The notes under the pieces were generated by a model, which made no database searches, had not been told where the DNA came from, and saw nothing but the letters and a program-made list of their open reading frames with translations. Positions 18,148-26,496 of a DNA stretch of 61,920 nucleotides are shown here, piece after piece. The stretch's first letter is position 1, and every line of letters begins with the position of its first letter. The stretch covers positions 1 to 61,920 of the forward strand of contig CAZAMB010000020.1 in NCBI GenBank assembly GCA_964486335.1, in the 5' to 3' direction. The translations under genes and the position numbers were made by a program. Origin of the DNA: CAZAMB01 sp964486335 (GTDB taxonomy: Bacteria > Planctomycetota > Phycisphaerae > UBA1845).

Positions 18148-19881
18148 ATGCAAAACGCGGAACTTGCGAAAGTCTTCGATCGCATTGCCGACCTTCTCGA
18201 AATCGACGGCGCCGAAGGATTTCGCGTCAACACCTACCGACGGGCAGGCCGAACGATCAAAGACCTCACCGAAGACATCGCCGTCGTTGCAGCAGAGGGT
18301 CGGCTCACCAAACTCGCGGGGATCGGCAAGGGCACCGCCGACCGAATACAGCAATTCCTTTCGACCGGCCGCGTCGACATTCTCGATGAATTGGAAGCAA
18401 AGTTTCCCAAAGGCCTTCCTGACCTTCTCGAAATCCCCGGACTCGGCCCCAAGAAAGTCGCCCTCGCCTACCAGAAGCTCGGCGTCAAGGATCGCGCCGA
18501 TCTGAAACGCGTGATCGATTCGGGCGAACTCGCGTCGCTCCCCGGCCTTGGCGAGACCAGCGTCAAGAAAATCGCCGACGGACTGAAATTCCTGGAAAGC
18601 AGCAGTGGCCGTACGCCGCTCGGACGCGCGACCCCCATCGCCGAGTCCTTCGCCGAGCAGGTACGGCAGGTGCCTGGCGTCACGCACGTCGAACTGGCCG
18701 GCTCGCTGCGCCGCGGTGCGGAAACGATCGGCGATATCGACATCCTTTGCGCAGCCGCCGATGGCGAGAGCGTCATTCGCCAATTCACGAAACTCGAAGG
18801 CGTCAGGCGTGTGCTGGCCGAAGGAGCCACCAAGGGTTCCGTGACCGTCGATCTCGGCAAGGATCGCGAGTTGCAGATCGATCTTCGTGTCGTCGACGCC
18901 GAGTCGTTCGGCGCCGCCTGGCAGTACTTCACCGGATCGAAAGAACACAACGTCCGCCTTCGTGAGCGGGCGGTCGCGAAGAAATGGCGGCTGAACGAAT
19001 ACGGATTGTTCGACGGCGAAGAGCGAATCGCAGGCCGCACCGAAAGGGAAATCTACAAAAAGCTCGGACTCCCCTTCATTCCGCCCGAGCTGCGCGAAGA
19101 TCGCGGCGAACTCGAATTGAAAGAAACGCCGGAACTGATCGAGCTTTCGGAAATTCGCGGCGATCTTCACATGCACACCGTCGCCAGCGACGGCAAATGC
19201 ACCATCGAGGAAATGGCCGAAGCCGCCAAGTCACTCGGCTACGAATACATCGCCATCTGCGACCACTCCAAGAGCAGCGCCATCGCCAACGGACTGAGCA
19301 TCGATCGCATGGCGAAGCACATTAAGGCAATCCGCGCGGCCTCCGAGTCCGTCGAGGGCATCACCATCTTCGCCGGCTGCGAATGCGACATCCTGCCCGA
19401 CGGCTCGATGGACTACCCCGATGATCTTCTCGCCCAATGCGACTGGGTCGTCGCCAGCATCCACTCCGCGATGGGCCCCGGCGGCTCGGACAAGCTCAGC
19501 CCCACCGAGCGGAGCATTGCCGCCATGGAGAATAGTTACGTCTCCGCGATCGGTCATCCGACGGGTCGGCTCATCAACAGGCGCGCTCCTATGGAAATGG
19601 ACATGGACGCGATCGTTCAATGCGCCGTCAGAACCGGCACCTTTCTCGAAATCAACGCGAGCTGGCAGCGACTGGACCTCAAGGACCTGCACGTTCGACA
19701 GGCCCTGAAAGCCGGCGCGTCGCTCGTGATCGACACCGACGCGCATCACTCCGACCAGTTGCTCCAGATGCGCTACGGCGTGCAGACCGCCCGTCGCGGC
19801 GGCGCGACGCGCGAAAACGTCGTCAACACGCTTTCGTTATCCTCGTTGCGGAAACGCATCGCCAAAAAACGCGACGATTGA
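18148..19881 (+). CDS. polX: DNA polymerase/3'-5' exonuclease PolX
   Basis: A 577-residue family-X repair polymerase with fused PHP phosphoesterase. The N-terminal helix-hairpin-helix region includes LAGIGKGTADRIQQFL and LLEIPGLGPKKVALAY. The nucleotidyltransferase palm shows VELAGSLRRGAETIGDIDIL, whose Asp pair binds metal, and a later Asp in LQIDLRVVD. The PHP domain starts at GDLHMHTVASDG (about residue 338) and contains YIAICDHSKSS, GCECDILPDGSMDYPD, AIGHPTGRL and DTDAHH, giving the full set of metal ligands. It fills gaps in base-excision repair and proofreads 3' ends. Length and domain order are standard. Confidence 0.97.
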   Translation: MQNAELAKVFDRIADLLEIDGAEGFRVNTYRRAGRTIKDLTEDIAVVAAEGRLTKLAGIGKGTADRIQQFLSTGRVDILDELEAKFPKGLPDLLEIPGLGPKKVALAYQKLGVKDRADLKRVIDSGELASLPGLGETSVKKIADGLKFLESSSGRTPLGRATPIAESFAEQVRQVPGVTHVELAGSLRRGAETIGDIDILCAAADGESVIRQFTKLEGVRRVLAEGATKGSVTVDLGKDRELQIDLRVVDAESFGAAWQYFTGSKEHNVRLRERAVAKKWRLNEYGLFDGEERIAGRTEREIYKKLGLPFIPPELREDRGELELKETPELIELSEIRGDLHMHTVASDGKCTIEEMAEAAKSLGYEYIAICDHSKSSAIANGLSIDRMAKHIKAIRAASESVEGITIFAGCECDILPDGSMDYPDDLLAQCDWVVASIHSAMGPGGSDKLSPTERSIAAMENSYVSAIGHPTGRLINRRAPMEMDMDAIVQCAVRTGTFLEINASWQRLDLKDLHVRQALKAGASLVIDTDAHHSDQLLQMRYGVQTARRGGATRENVVNTLSLSSLRKRIAKKRDD

Positions 19882-20061
19882 GTTGGGTGCGTTACCGTTC
19901 CGGCGAGAAACATTCTGAACCCGGAGCGCAGGCGACGGGCGTTGGTTCCCCCGACATGCCATCATTCAAGCCCCCGCGCTGGCGCACGGGATTCGGATGG
20001 GCGATGCGCGCCGCCCGCCGATCGTGACAACGACCCGACTGAGTTCCGCCGCCCCGGCGTC

Positions 20062-20090
20062 TTGGCCGCCGAACCTTCAAACCCTATACT
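20062..20090 (+). promoter_or_regulatory. Promoter of folE, placed for a leaderless transcript
   Basis: TTGGCC at 20062-20067 and TATACT at 20085-20090 are separated by 17 bases. The -10 box ends seven bases before the ATG at 20098, so transcription would begin at or next to the start codon. No Shine-Dalgarno is present, which fits a leaderless mRNA. Confidence 0.55.
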
Positions 20091-20097
20091 TCCCGCA

Positions 20098-20652
20098 ATG
20101 GACCTCGACCGAATCGAAAAAGCCGTCCGCGAAATTCTCCTCGCCGTCGGCGAAGACCCCGACCGCGAAGGCCTCCGCCGAACGCCCCGCCGCGTCGCGA
20201 AAATGTATCAGGAACTCTTTGCCGGAATCCACCAGAATCCCGCCGAGCATCTGACGACCGCCTTCACCGAACGCTACGACGAACTCGTCGTACTCCGCGA
20301 TATCGCCTTCAACTCCACGTGCGAGCACCACCTGATGCCCTTCGAGGGAAAGGCCCACGTCGCCTACCTGCCCGACGGACAGGTCGTCGGCATTTCCAAG
20401 CTCGCCCGCGTCGTTGATGGTTTCGCTCGTCGACCCCAGGTGCAGGAGAGACTGACCTCGCAGATCGCCGACCTGCTCATGGACAAGCTCCAGGCCAAGG
20501 GCGTCGCCGTGGTCATCCAGGCCACCCACACCTGCATGACCTGCCGCGGTATTCAGAAACCCGGTAGTCTGATGATCACCTCGGCCATCCGAGGCCTGTG
20601 CCGCAGCGACGCTCGCACGCGCGGCGAAGTGATGTCGCTCCTGCACGGTTGA
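20098..20652 (+). CDS. folE: GTP cyclohydrolase I
   Basis: FolE converts GTP to dihydroneopterin triphosphate, the first step of tetrahydrofolate (and possibly pterin) synthesis. The 184-residue protein shows PDREGLRRTPRRVAKMY, the zinc-site Cys and His in FNSTCEHHLMPFEGKAHVAYLP, VVGISKLARVVDGFARRPQVQERLT, and ATHTCMTCRGIQKPGS with the third zinc Cys. All active-site residues are present. ATG 20098 gives the family N-terminus; the frame is open to 19942 but those residues are low-complexity and upstream of the promoter. The gene is convergent with cls and appears monocistronic. Confidence 0.96.
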   Translation: MDLDRIEKAVREILLAVGEDPDREGLRRTPRRVAKMYQELFAGIHQNPAEHLTTAFTERYDELVVLRDIAFNSTCEHHLMPFEGKAHVAYLPDGQVVGISKLARVVDGFARRPQVQERLTSQIADLLMDKLQAKGVAVVIQATHTCMTCRGIQKPGSLMITSAIRGLCRSDARTRGEVMSLLHG

Positions 20653-20692
20653 TTGGCTTGCGACGGCCGTTCGATGAACGAAACATCCCTCG

Positions 20693-22150
20693 CTAAAGAT
20701 GCGGAGAAAACAGCTTGGCCGTTCCGTCGCGCAGACGCTGCCAGATCGGTCTCGCATCCATTTCCGCGAGCGTAATGTTGTGCGAAACGTCGGCGCACCC
20801 GTCAAACCAGCGGGTCATGTCCACCGCCAGCGATTGATCATAAGCCTCGACGTTGAACTCGAAATTGAGTCGAAAACTCCGCGGGTCCAGATTGGCCGAT
20901 CCCAGCAAAACCCACCGTTCATCCACGATGCACAGCTTCGTGTGAACGAACGGCGGCGGCTGTCGCAGGACCCGGATGTCGCGCTGCAAAAATTGCCAAA
21001 GATAGGCGTCCGCCGCCCAGCGCATGAACGACAGGTCAATTTCAGACGGCAACAGGATCGTTACCTCTACGCCGCGTAGCGACGCCATCTCCAGCGCGGA
21101 TATCAACGCCGCGCTGGGAATAAAATACGGCGTCATGATCCGAATGTTTCGTTGCGCCGCCGTAATCGCCGCCAGGACGATGAGATGAATGATCTCGACA
21201 TTCTCGTCCGGTCCGCTGGATATGCCGCGACACAGCGCCGCTCCCTCCTCGACCAGATTCGGAAAGTAACGATCGCCCGTCAATTCCTCGTTGGTCGCCA
21301 GCGTCCAGTCCTCGACAAACGCGTGTTGCACCTCCGCTACGATCGGCCCCTTGATTTCAAAGTGAAGGTCGCGCACCACGCGCCCCTTCCCTCGCCCCAC
21401 CAAATGCCGAGCCGAAATGTTCATACCACCCGTGTAGGCCGTGCGCCCGTCCACCACTAGGATCTTTCGATGATTACGCAGGTTCAATCGCAAGCGACCC
21501 AGCGGAAACCGAAGCGGAAAAAACGCCTCGACGCGCGCGCCGGACTTTAGAAGCCTGCGGCCAGTACGAGAAAACGAACCCAATGCTCCGATCCCGTCGA
21601 GCAGCGTGTGAACGCGCACTCCTCGTCGGGCCGCGCTCGCCAACGCTTCCGCGAACTCTCGTCCCACGTCATCCCAATCGAAGATGTAGCTCGTCAGCGT
21701 CACGGATGCTTGGGCGTTGGCGATCGCTTCCAGCATTCGAGGGTAGGCTTGCTCGCCGTTGTGCAGCGGTTCGATGGCATTGCCCGGCAGCAGCGGAAGC
21801 CGCGCTGCCCGATCCGCTACTGTCCGCAGCGAATGCAAATGACCGATCGCATCGTGAAACGACGAGGGTTGAAAGGATTCGACGATGTCGCTCGTGTCAA
21901 ACGGTCGATCGCGTCGTCCAAACCGCCGCACCGCGCTTCGTTCCACGCGGTTCACTCCGACCGCCCAGTACAACCACGCACCAGCAATCGGGACAGTCAA
22001 GCCGATTACGACCCAGATCGCCGCGCTTCGCGGATCGCGTTTGAAACAGATCGCGTGTCCCGCCGAAAGTAGCCCCAGCACGATCCACACGCCGAGCAGG
22101 CCGAACCCGATCCAGTGATCCAAAAGCGACATCGTGTGAAGTGTACCCAT
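20693..22150 (-). CDS. cls: Cardiolipin synthase (phospholipase D family)
   Basis: The 485-residue membrane protein condenses two phosphatidylglycerols to cardiolipin. Two N-terminal membrane helices lie at about 14-32 and 44-62 (IGFGLLGVWIVLGLLSAGHA; AIWVVIGLTVPIAGAWLYW). Two HKD motifs follow, HRKILVVDGRTAYTGGMN near residue 229 and HTKLCIVDERWVLLGSANLD near residue 402, each completed by the downstream Gly/Ser/Asn. Length and domain order match bacterial Cls. An alternative ATG six codons downstream (22132) cannot be excluded; neither has a clear ribosome binding site. It is convergent with folE and divergent from the cytochrome gene. Confidence 0.93.
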   Translation of the reverse strand: MGTLHTMSLLDHWIGFGLLGVWIVLGLLSAGHAICFKRDPRSAAIWVVIGLTVPIAGAWLYWAVGVNRVERSAVRRFGRRDRPFDTSDIVESFQPSSFHDAIGHLHSLRTVADRAARLPLLPGNAIEPLHNGEQAYPRMLEAIANAQASVTLTSYIFDWDDVGREFAEALASAARRGVRVHTLLDGIGALGSFSRTGRRLLKSGARVEAFFPLRFPLGRLRLNLRNHRKILVVDGRTAYTGGMNISARHLVGRGKGRVVRDLHFEIKGPIVAEVQHAFVEDWTLATNEELTGDRYFPNLVEEGAALCRGISSGPDENVEIIHLIVLAAITAAQRNIRIMTPYFIPSAALISALEMASLRGVEVTILLPSEIDLSFMRWAADAYLWQFLQRDIRVLRQPPPFVHTKLCIVDERWVLLGSANLDPRSFRLNFEFNVEAYDQSLAVDMTRWFDGCADVSHNITLAEMDARPIWQRLRDGTAKLFSPHL

Positions 22151-22423
22151 TTCGGGCGTCCCCGGTCAGAACATACGTCCGCGAATCAGACCCACTTCGT
22201 TTATCGGCCTCAAGGCAGGGAGAGCATGTTCTCCTTGCGACAAGGCCGTCGAAACGTTGCCGTTCGCGGTCCTTTCCCATGGAGCCGAGATCGTCGATAA
22301 TCCTCGAATAGTCCCGATTTCCAAGGGCCGGTTTGCTCGCCATGGATTCCGTGAATCACGTCCCGCCGCTGCCGCCGGGCGATGGCGGTTGACCCGCGAG
22401 CCGAATCAACGGAGCTGACCATC

Positions 22424-23902
22424 ATGAGCCGTCTGACATCAACCGCATTCATCGTTGTGCTTTCCGGCGTTCTTGCCGGTTGTCCGGGCATCGTCGTGCC
22501 TCCGGGTGTTCCAGATGGCACGCCGACGGGCCGAGTCCGAATCACCCAGGACCAGATCGATTCCGGCGAAATCTCCATTCCCGAACTGATTTTCAAGGGT
22601 CGGAATCTCGTCATCCGAAACTGGAAAGTTGAGGACGGGTTCGGCAACGCCCGCAACCGCCCGGCCCCCAACATCGACCGCCTCCCCGGCCCGGATTCCA
22701 CGTCCTGCATGAGTTGCCACGGCCTCGGCAACGGCGTCGTGCTCGGCTGGGGAAACAATGCCGCCAACGTACTCGTCGCACTCGACAACCCCACAAATCC
22801 GACGATCGGTGGCTCCAACGAGCGAAACACGCCGACGGAACACGGCCTGTCCCTCCTCGAACTTCTCGGCAAGGAAATCAGCCTCGAGCTTCAGGGCCTT
22901 CGCGACGAAGCGCTCGCCGAAGCGGCCGACTCCGGCATGAACGTGACTACCACGCTTGCGAGCAAAGGCGTTGATTACGGTTCGCTCACGGCGAGACCCG
23001 ACGGCACGGTCGATACCAGCGGGGTGATCGGCATCGATGCGGATCTTCGCGTCCGGCCGTTCCACGCCAAGGGGCACGAAGCGACTATCCGAATTTTCAC
23101 GCGCGGCGCGCTCAATCGCCATCACGGCATCCAGTCGACGGAATTTCTCCGGTTCAAGGATCCAACGATGGACTCCGAATCCTGGGATGAAGACGGCGAC
23201 GGCGTTGTGAACGAAGTCACCGAAGGCGAACTGACCGCCATGACCTTGTTCCAGGTCTGCTTGCCCATTCCCCAGGAAGTGGATCAGACCACCTCCGCCA
23301 TTTCCGCCGGTCGGGCATTGATGGACACCATCGGTTGCACGGACTGCCACAAGCCGTCGTTGACCCTGGTCGATCCCACTTGGCGCTACACGAGTTCGCG
23401 CGGCACGACGCTAAGCATAGACCTCACCGATACCAATTTACTTGGCGCAGGTCATCCCGCGCGCGCAGCCAACGGCACGGTACGCGTGGCCCTGTGGGGC
23501 GATCTCAAGCGGCACGATCTTGGCCCCGAAGCGCACGAACCGCTGGATCAGCCGGTCGATCTGAGCGTCCCCGATTACGAACCCGACTCCTTCGCCGCGA
23601 AGATTTCCGAGACGATTCCGCCCATAGCCAAGGAACTGATGATGACCACCGAGCTTTGGGGCGTCCGCGACACCGGTCCGTGGTGGCATGATGGCAGCTC
23701 GCCGACGATTGAGGACGCCATCCTCCGTCACGGCGGCGAGGCCCAGGCCGCGCGCGACGCCTACGCTGCACTGTCGGTGGAGGAACAAGCGGACTTGCTC
23801 GACTTTCTCGATTCGCTGCAAGTCGCGCCGGTGGGCGAGGTCATCAATACGGCCGACCCAGGCGCGAACGCAAAGGGACTATCAGTTACCCAGAGAGAAT
23901 AG
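22424..23902 (+). CDS. Di-heme c-type cytochrome lipoprotein (DHOR/thiol oxidoreductase-like)
   Basis: A 492-residue exported lipoprotein: the signal sequence ends at the lipobox V-L-A-G-C about residue 19. Two CxxCH heme-c sites are present, S-C-M-S-C-H-G near residue 93 and G-C-T-D-C-H-K near residue 304. Between them are ARPDGTVDTSGVIG and GIQSTEFLRF, and after them P-D-Y-E-P-D and ELWGVRDTGPWWHDG, a layout like the di-heme oxidoreductases (DHOR, previously called thiol oxidoreductases), in which the second half resembles cytochrome peroxidases. ATG 22424 was chosen over the frame start at 22382 because it places the hydrophobic core correctly. It stands alone, and its redox partner is unknown. 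Confidence 0.75.
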   Translation: MSRLTSTAFIVVLSGVLAGCPGIVVPPGVPDGTPTGRVRITQDQIDSGEISIPELIFKGRNLVIRNWKVEDGFGNARNRPAPNIDRLPGPDSTSCMSCHGLGNGVVLGWGNNAANVLVALDNPTNPTIGGSNERNTPTEHGLSLLELLGKEISLELQGLRDEALAEAADSGMNVTTTLASKGVDYGSLTARPDGTVDTSGVIGIDADLRVRPFHAKGHEATIRIFTRGALNRHHGIQSTEFLRFKDPTMDSESWDEDGDGVVNEVTEGELTAMTLFQVCLPIPQEVDQTTSAISAGRALMDTIGCTDCHKPSLTLVDPTWRYTSSRGTTLSIDLTDTNLLGAGHPARAANGTVRVALWGDLKRHDLGPEAHEPLDQPVDLSVPDYEPDSFAAKISETIPPIAKELMMTTELWGVRDTGPWWHDGSSPTIEDAILRHGGEAQAARDAYAALSVEEQADLLDFLDSLQVAPVGEVINTADPGANAKGLSVTQRE

Positions 23903-24153
23903 AATCGAATGCCATTAACCAGCGAGCCGCGGCTTCGTCGCCGTCCCCCTTACCAAGATGGGGCAGTCGCCGGCGTCTCGAAGCACGCGATTGGGCTACC
24001 CCGGCTTGCCGGGAGATGCTCGGACAGAAGAATGGGACGACTGCGGACACCACCCTTGACACGCAACGGACTCTCCTAGAAGGGGGTGAAAAGGGAAAAA
24101 TCACCCGACAAACAGCGCGCAAAACCGCCGTTACGCCGCGCATCCTTAAAGAT

Positions 24154-24837
24154 TCACGCGATATTTTCGATGCAACCTGGATCATCATGGGCCGGGGAGT
24201 TGACCCGCGTACTGACCGCACTTGCCGTGAAGTCCGCAGACGAAAAGGGGGCAAAAAGCGGTTGCAACCGGGATGCATCCTGCATGGCCGGATCGAGCCA
24301 TAGCGCGTAATCGTCCGGGCGCACCATGACCGGCATCCGATCATGGAGAGTGCGGAGCAAATCGTTCGGCGACGTGGTCAGAATCGAATAGGTCTCCACC
24401 GTCAAACCCTCCGCGTCACTCCAACGATCCCACACACCGGCCAGCGCGAACAACCCGCCGTCGTGCCGCCGAATGTAGTAGGGTTGCTTCTTTGGACGGC
24501 GCGAACGATCGTCGGCGACGGGTTTCCATTCGTAAAATCCCGTGCAGGGGACGAGGCATCGCTGCTTGCGAAGGGGAGAACGAAACGCGGGCTTGCCGGC
24601 CGCTTCTTCCGACCGGGCGTTCATCATGCGACTGCCGATCTTGATATCTTTCGCCCAGTGCGGCACCAATCCCCACCGAAGCTCCTCAAGCCGGCGACGA
24701 CCTTCGATCACGCGCACGACGGGCGCCCGCTGCGTGGGCGCGATGTTGTATCGCGGCCTTGCCTCTCCATCGATGATGAGGCCAAACTCCTCTTCGAGTT
24801 CCCGTTCCTGTGCCGTCAGCGTATAACGTCCGCACAT
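24154..24837 (-). CDS. SOS response-associated peptidase, HMCES/YedK family
   Basis: YedK/HMCES proteins crosslink covalently to abasic sites in single-stranded DNA through Cys2 and so protect them. The 227-residue protein begins MCGRYTLTAQ with the catalytic Cys directly after the start Met, and continues with RYNIAPTQRAPVVR (Asn of the active site), LRWGLVPHWAKD, MMNARSEEAAGKPAFR, RCLVPCTGFYEWK (catalytic Glu) and L-H-D-R-M-P-V-M (catalytic His). All key residues are present and the length is normal. It is monocistronic between convergent and divergent neighbours. No LexA box was identified. Confidence 0.95.
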   Translation of the reverse strand: MCGRYTLTAQERELEEEFGLIIDGEARPRYNIAPTQRAPVVRVIEGRRRLEELRWGLVPHWAKDIKIGSRMMNARSEEAAGKPAFRSPLRKQRCLVPCTGFYEWKPVADDRSRRPKKQPYYIRRHDGGLFALAGVWDRWSDAEGLTVETYSILTTSPNDLLRTLHDRMPVMVRPDDYALWLDPAMQDASRLQPLFAPFSSADFTASAVSTRVNSPAHDDPGCIENIA

Positions 24838-25014
24838 CAGTCCAAACTCTGGGTGAGGTCCAAAACCGCGTTGCCATTCACTCTAAGCAGGAACGCAAAG
24901 TGATTTACCAGTCGGCACGGGGCGAACCATGAGTTCCGGTGGTTTTCCTGCGTTTCGGGTCCGCGCGGGCCGAGTCCCGCGGTTCGCTCGCGTCAAATCT
25001 TTCGGCGTTCCTTT

Positions 25015-26496
25015 TTAGTTGTTCAACATTCTCAATAGTTTCTGAAAGTCCGGATCGCTTTCGACGAGCGAACGGCCCATCTCCACCAAACCATCCACGT
25101 CGCCCGCGGTCAGAAAAAGGCTCGTGGGCATGGAAAGAAACCGCTTGCGCGTTTTCGGATCGACGATGCGATGCAGGTTGACTTCCACGAGATAGGCGGA
25201 GGCGGTCAACGCCGGCGGATCGGGCGGCAGTTCCACGGTTGGACAATCGCGTGAAATCGACTCGCGACATCGATCGTTCATTCGCCGAAGGCGCTCGGGA
25301 TAGTCACGCAGCATGAACCGCAACACGTCGGTCATGGCTTCGCTGTAATTGTACATGCTGGTCGTGCCGGTTTTTTCAGCCATCATCAGAAGCCCGGGCG
25401 CCGACGGCAAGTGTTCGATCGGTTCCGGTGCGTTGGTGTTGGCGTCCACAATGATGACGACCAGATGTTTGATCCTGCCCGCGTCGACCATTTCACGCAG
25501 AACGCCAAAGCGCAGTTCTTCCACGACGTAGGTGATGCCGAGGTTGTCCGTCAGGCCGCCATCGAGCAAATAGAGGAACCGATGCCGGTCGCCGTCGAGC
25601 GTGTGCGGGGCCTGATCCCCGGCGTTTTCAACCTCGGGCGTCAAACTCGACGCCCACAGGTAGCGTCGAAGCCGCCGGGTTGAAGCGACGCCATTGGTCA
25701 GGTGTTCCGCAATGGCCGCGTCCGCCGCCGCGCCCGGGTAATACTTCAGACGGAGCGGGCTGAAGAGCAGGGGAAAGGCCGAGGAAGCCGCGACCGCGTG
25801 ACTGACGGGAAGCGTTGCAAGATCGGAGCCGAGGAGATCAAAATCGTCCTGAGTAAACTCAAATCGTTTTCCAAGTGCCATATTGGTGGCATTAATGACC
25901 AGATAAGGACGATCGCCACGATCCACGAGGTCGCGATAGGTTCTCCGGTCGAATACGGCCCGGTCGTAGTAATCCCCCACGATGTCAATCCGATCAAGCA
26001 AGACGTACGGCAGCAGCAAGAGATTTCGCGGCCGCAGAAGCAGAAAGAGCAGCCGATTCTGGATGTTCTGCTTGAGAAACTTTCGTTCGAATCCTCCGGT
26101 GAACATCTCGTCGCGGTCCAGTCCGTAGGACATGGCGGTGAACGATCCGCCCGATACCGAAGTGATCACGTCCACTTCGTCGAGCAGGGTCCGGTCGGAT
26201 TTGGACGCGCTGCCCTTGATGGGCGTCTCGCGCAGCGCTTTGAGTACGCCGTACGACAGTGCTGCCGCGCGCGTTCCGCCGCCGGAAAAACACAAGCAAA
26301 CAAAGACGTCGTCCGAATTGCCGGGTCCGGGCTGGAGGGTTCGAAATCGATATCCTTCGTCGGGGCGTCGTTCCACCAGGGGCCCGTTCTTCACGACCGG
26401 GTCCAAGCACCCGGCAACCAGCATCAACATCGGCAGGCTGAACTTCGCGCCAAGGCGGAGGACGCGCGTGCTGGAAGAACGATCGAAGAGGTTCAT
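25015..26496 (-). CDS. Patatin-like phospholipase, predicted lipoprotein
   Basis: A 493-residue acyl hydrolase of the patatin/RssA type. The ATG overlaps the thrC stop codon by one base (TGATG), so translation is coupled. The N-terminus has a signal peptide ending at the lipobox M-L-V-A-G-C about residue 30, so the protein is probably anchored at the cell membrane. The oxyanion loop is C-F-S-G-G-G-T-R-A-A-A-L-S-Y-G-V-L. The nucleophile elbow reads I-T-S-V-S-G-G-S-F, with Ser at the first position in place of the usual Gly of GxSxG. The dyad Asp lies in L-L-D-G-G-L-T-D-N-L-G. Substrate is unknown, probably phospholipid. Pairing with threonine synthase has no obvious metabolic reason. Confidence 0.85.
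   Translation of the reverse strand: MNLFDRSSSTRVLRLGAKFSLPMLMLVAGCLDPVVKNGPLVERRPDEGYRFRTLQPGPGNSDDVFVCLCFSGGGTRAAALSYGVLKALRETPIKGSASKSDRTLLDEVDVITSVSGGSFTAMSYGLDRDEMFTGGFERKFLKQNIQNRLLFLLLRPRNLLLLPYVLLDRIDIVGDYYDRAVFDRRTYRDLVDRGDRPYLVINATNMALGKRFEFTQDDFDLLGSDLATLPVSHAVAASSAFPLLFSPLRLKYYPGAAADAAIAEHLTNGVASTRRLRRYLWASSLTPEVENAGDQAPHTLDGDRHRFLYLLDGGLTDNLGITYVVEELRFGVLREMVDAGRIKHLVVIIVDANTNAPEPIEHLPSAPGLLMMAEKTGTTSMYNYSEAMTDVLRFMLRDYPERLRRMNDRCRESISRDCPTVELPPDPPALTASAYLVEVNLHRIVDPKTRKRFLSMPTSLFLTAGDVDGLVEMGRSLVESDPDFQKLLRMLNN

Noticed and set aside
24016..24303. 95-codon plus-strand frame overlapping the YedK gene
   Set aside because: It overlaps the conserved 3' part of the YedK gene and has no family features.
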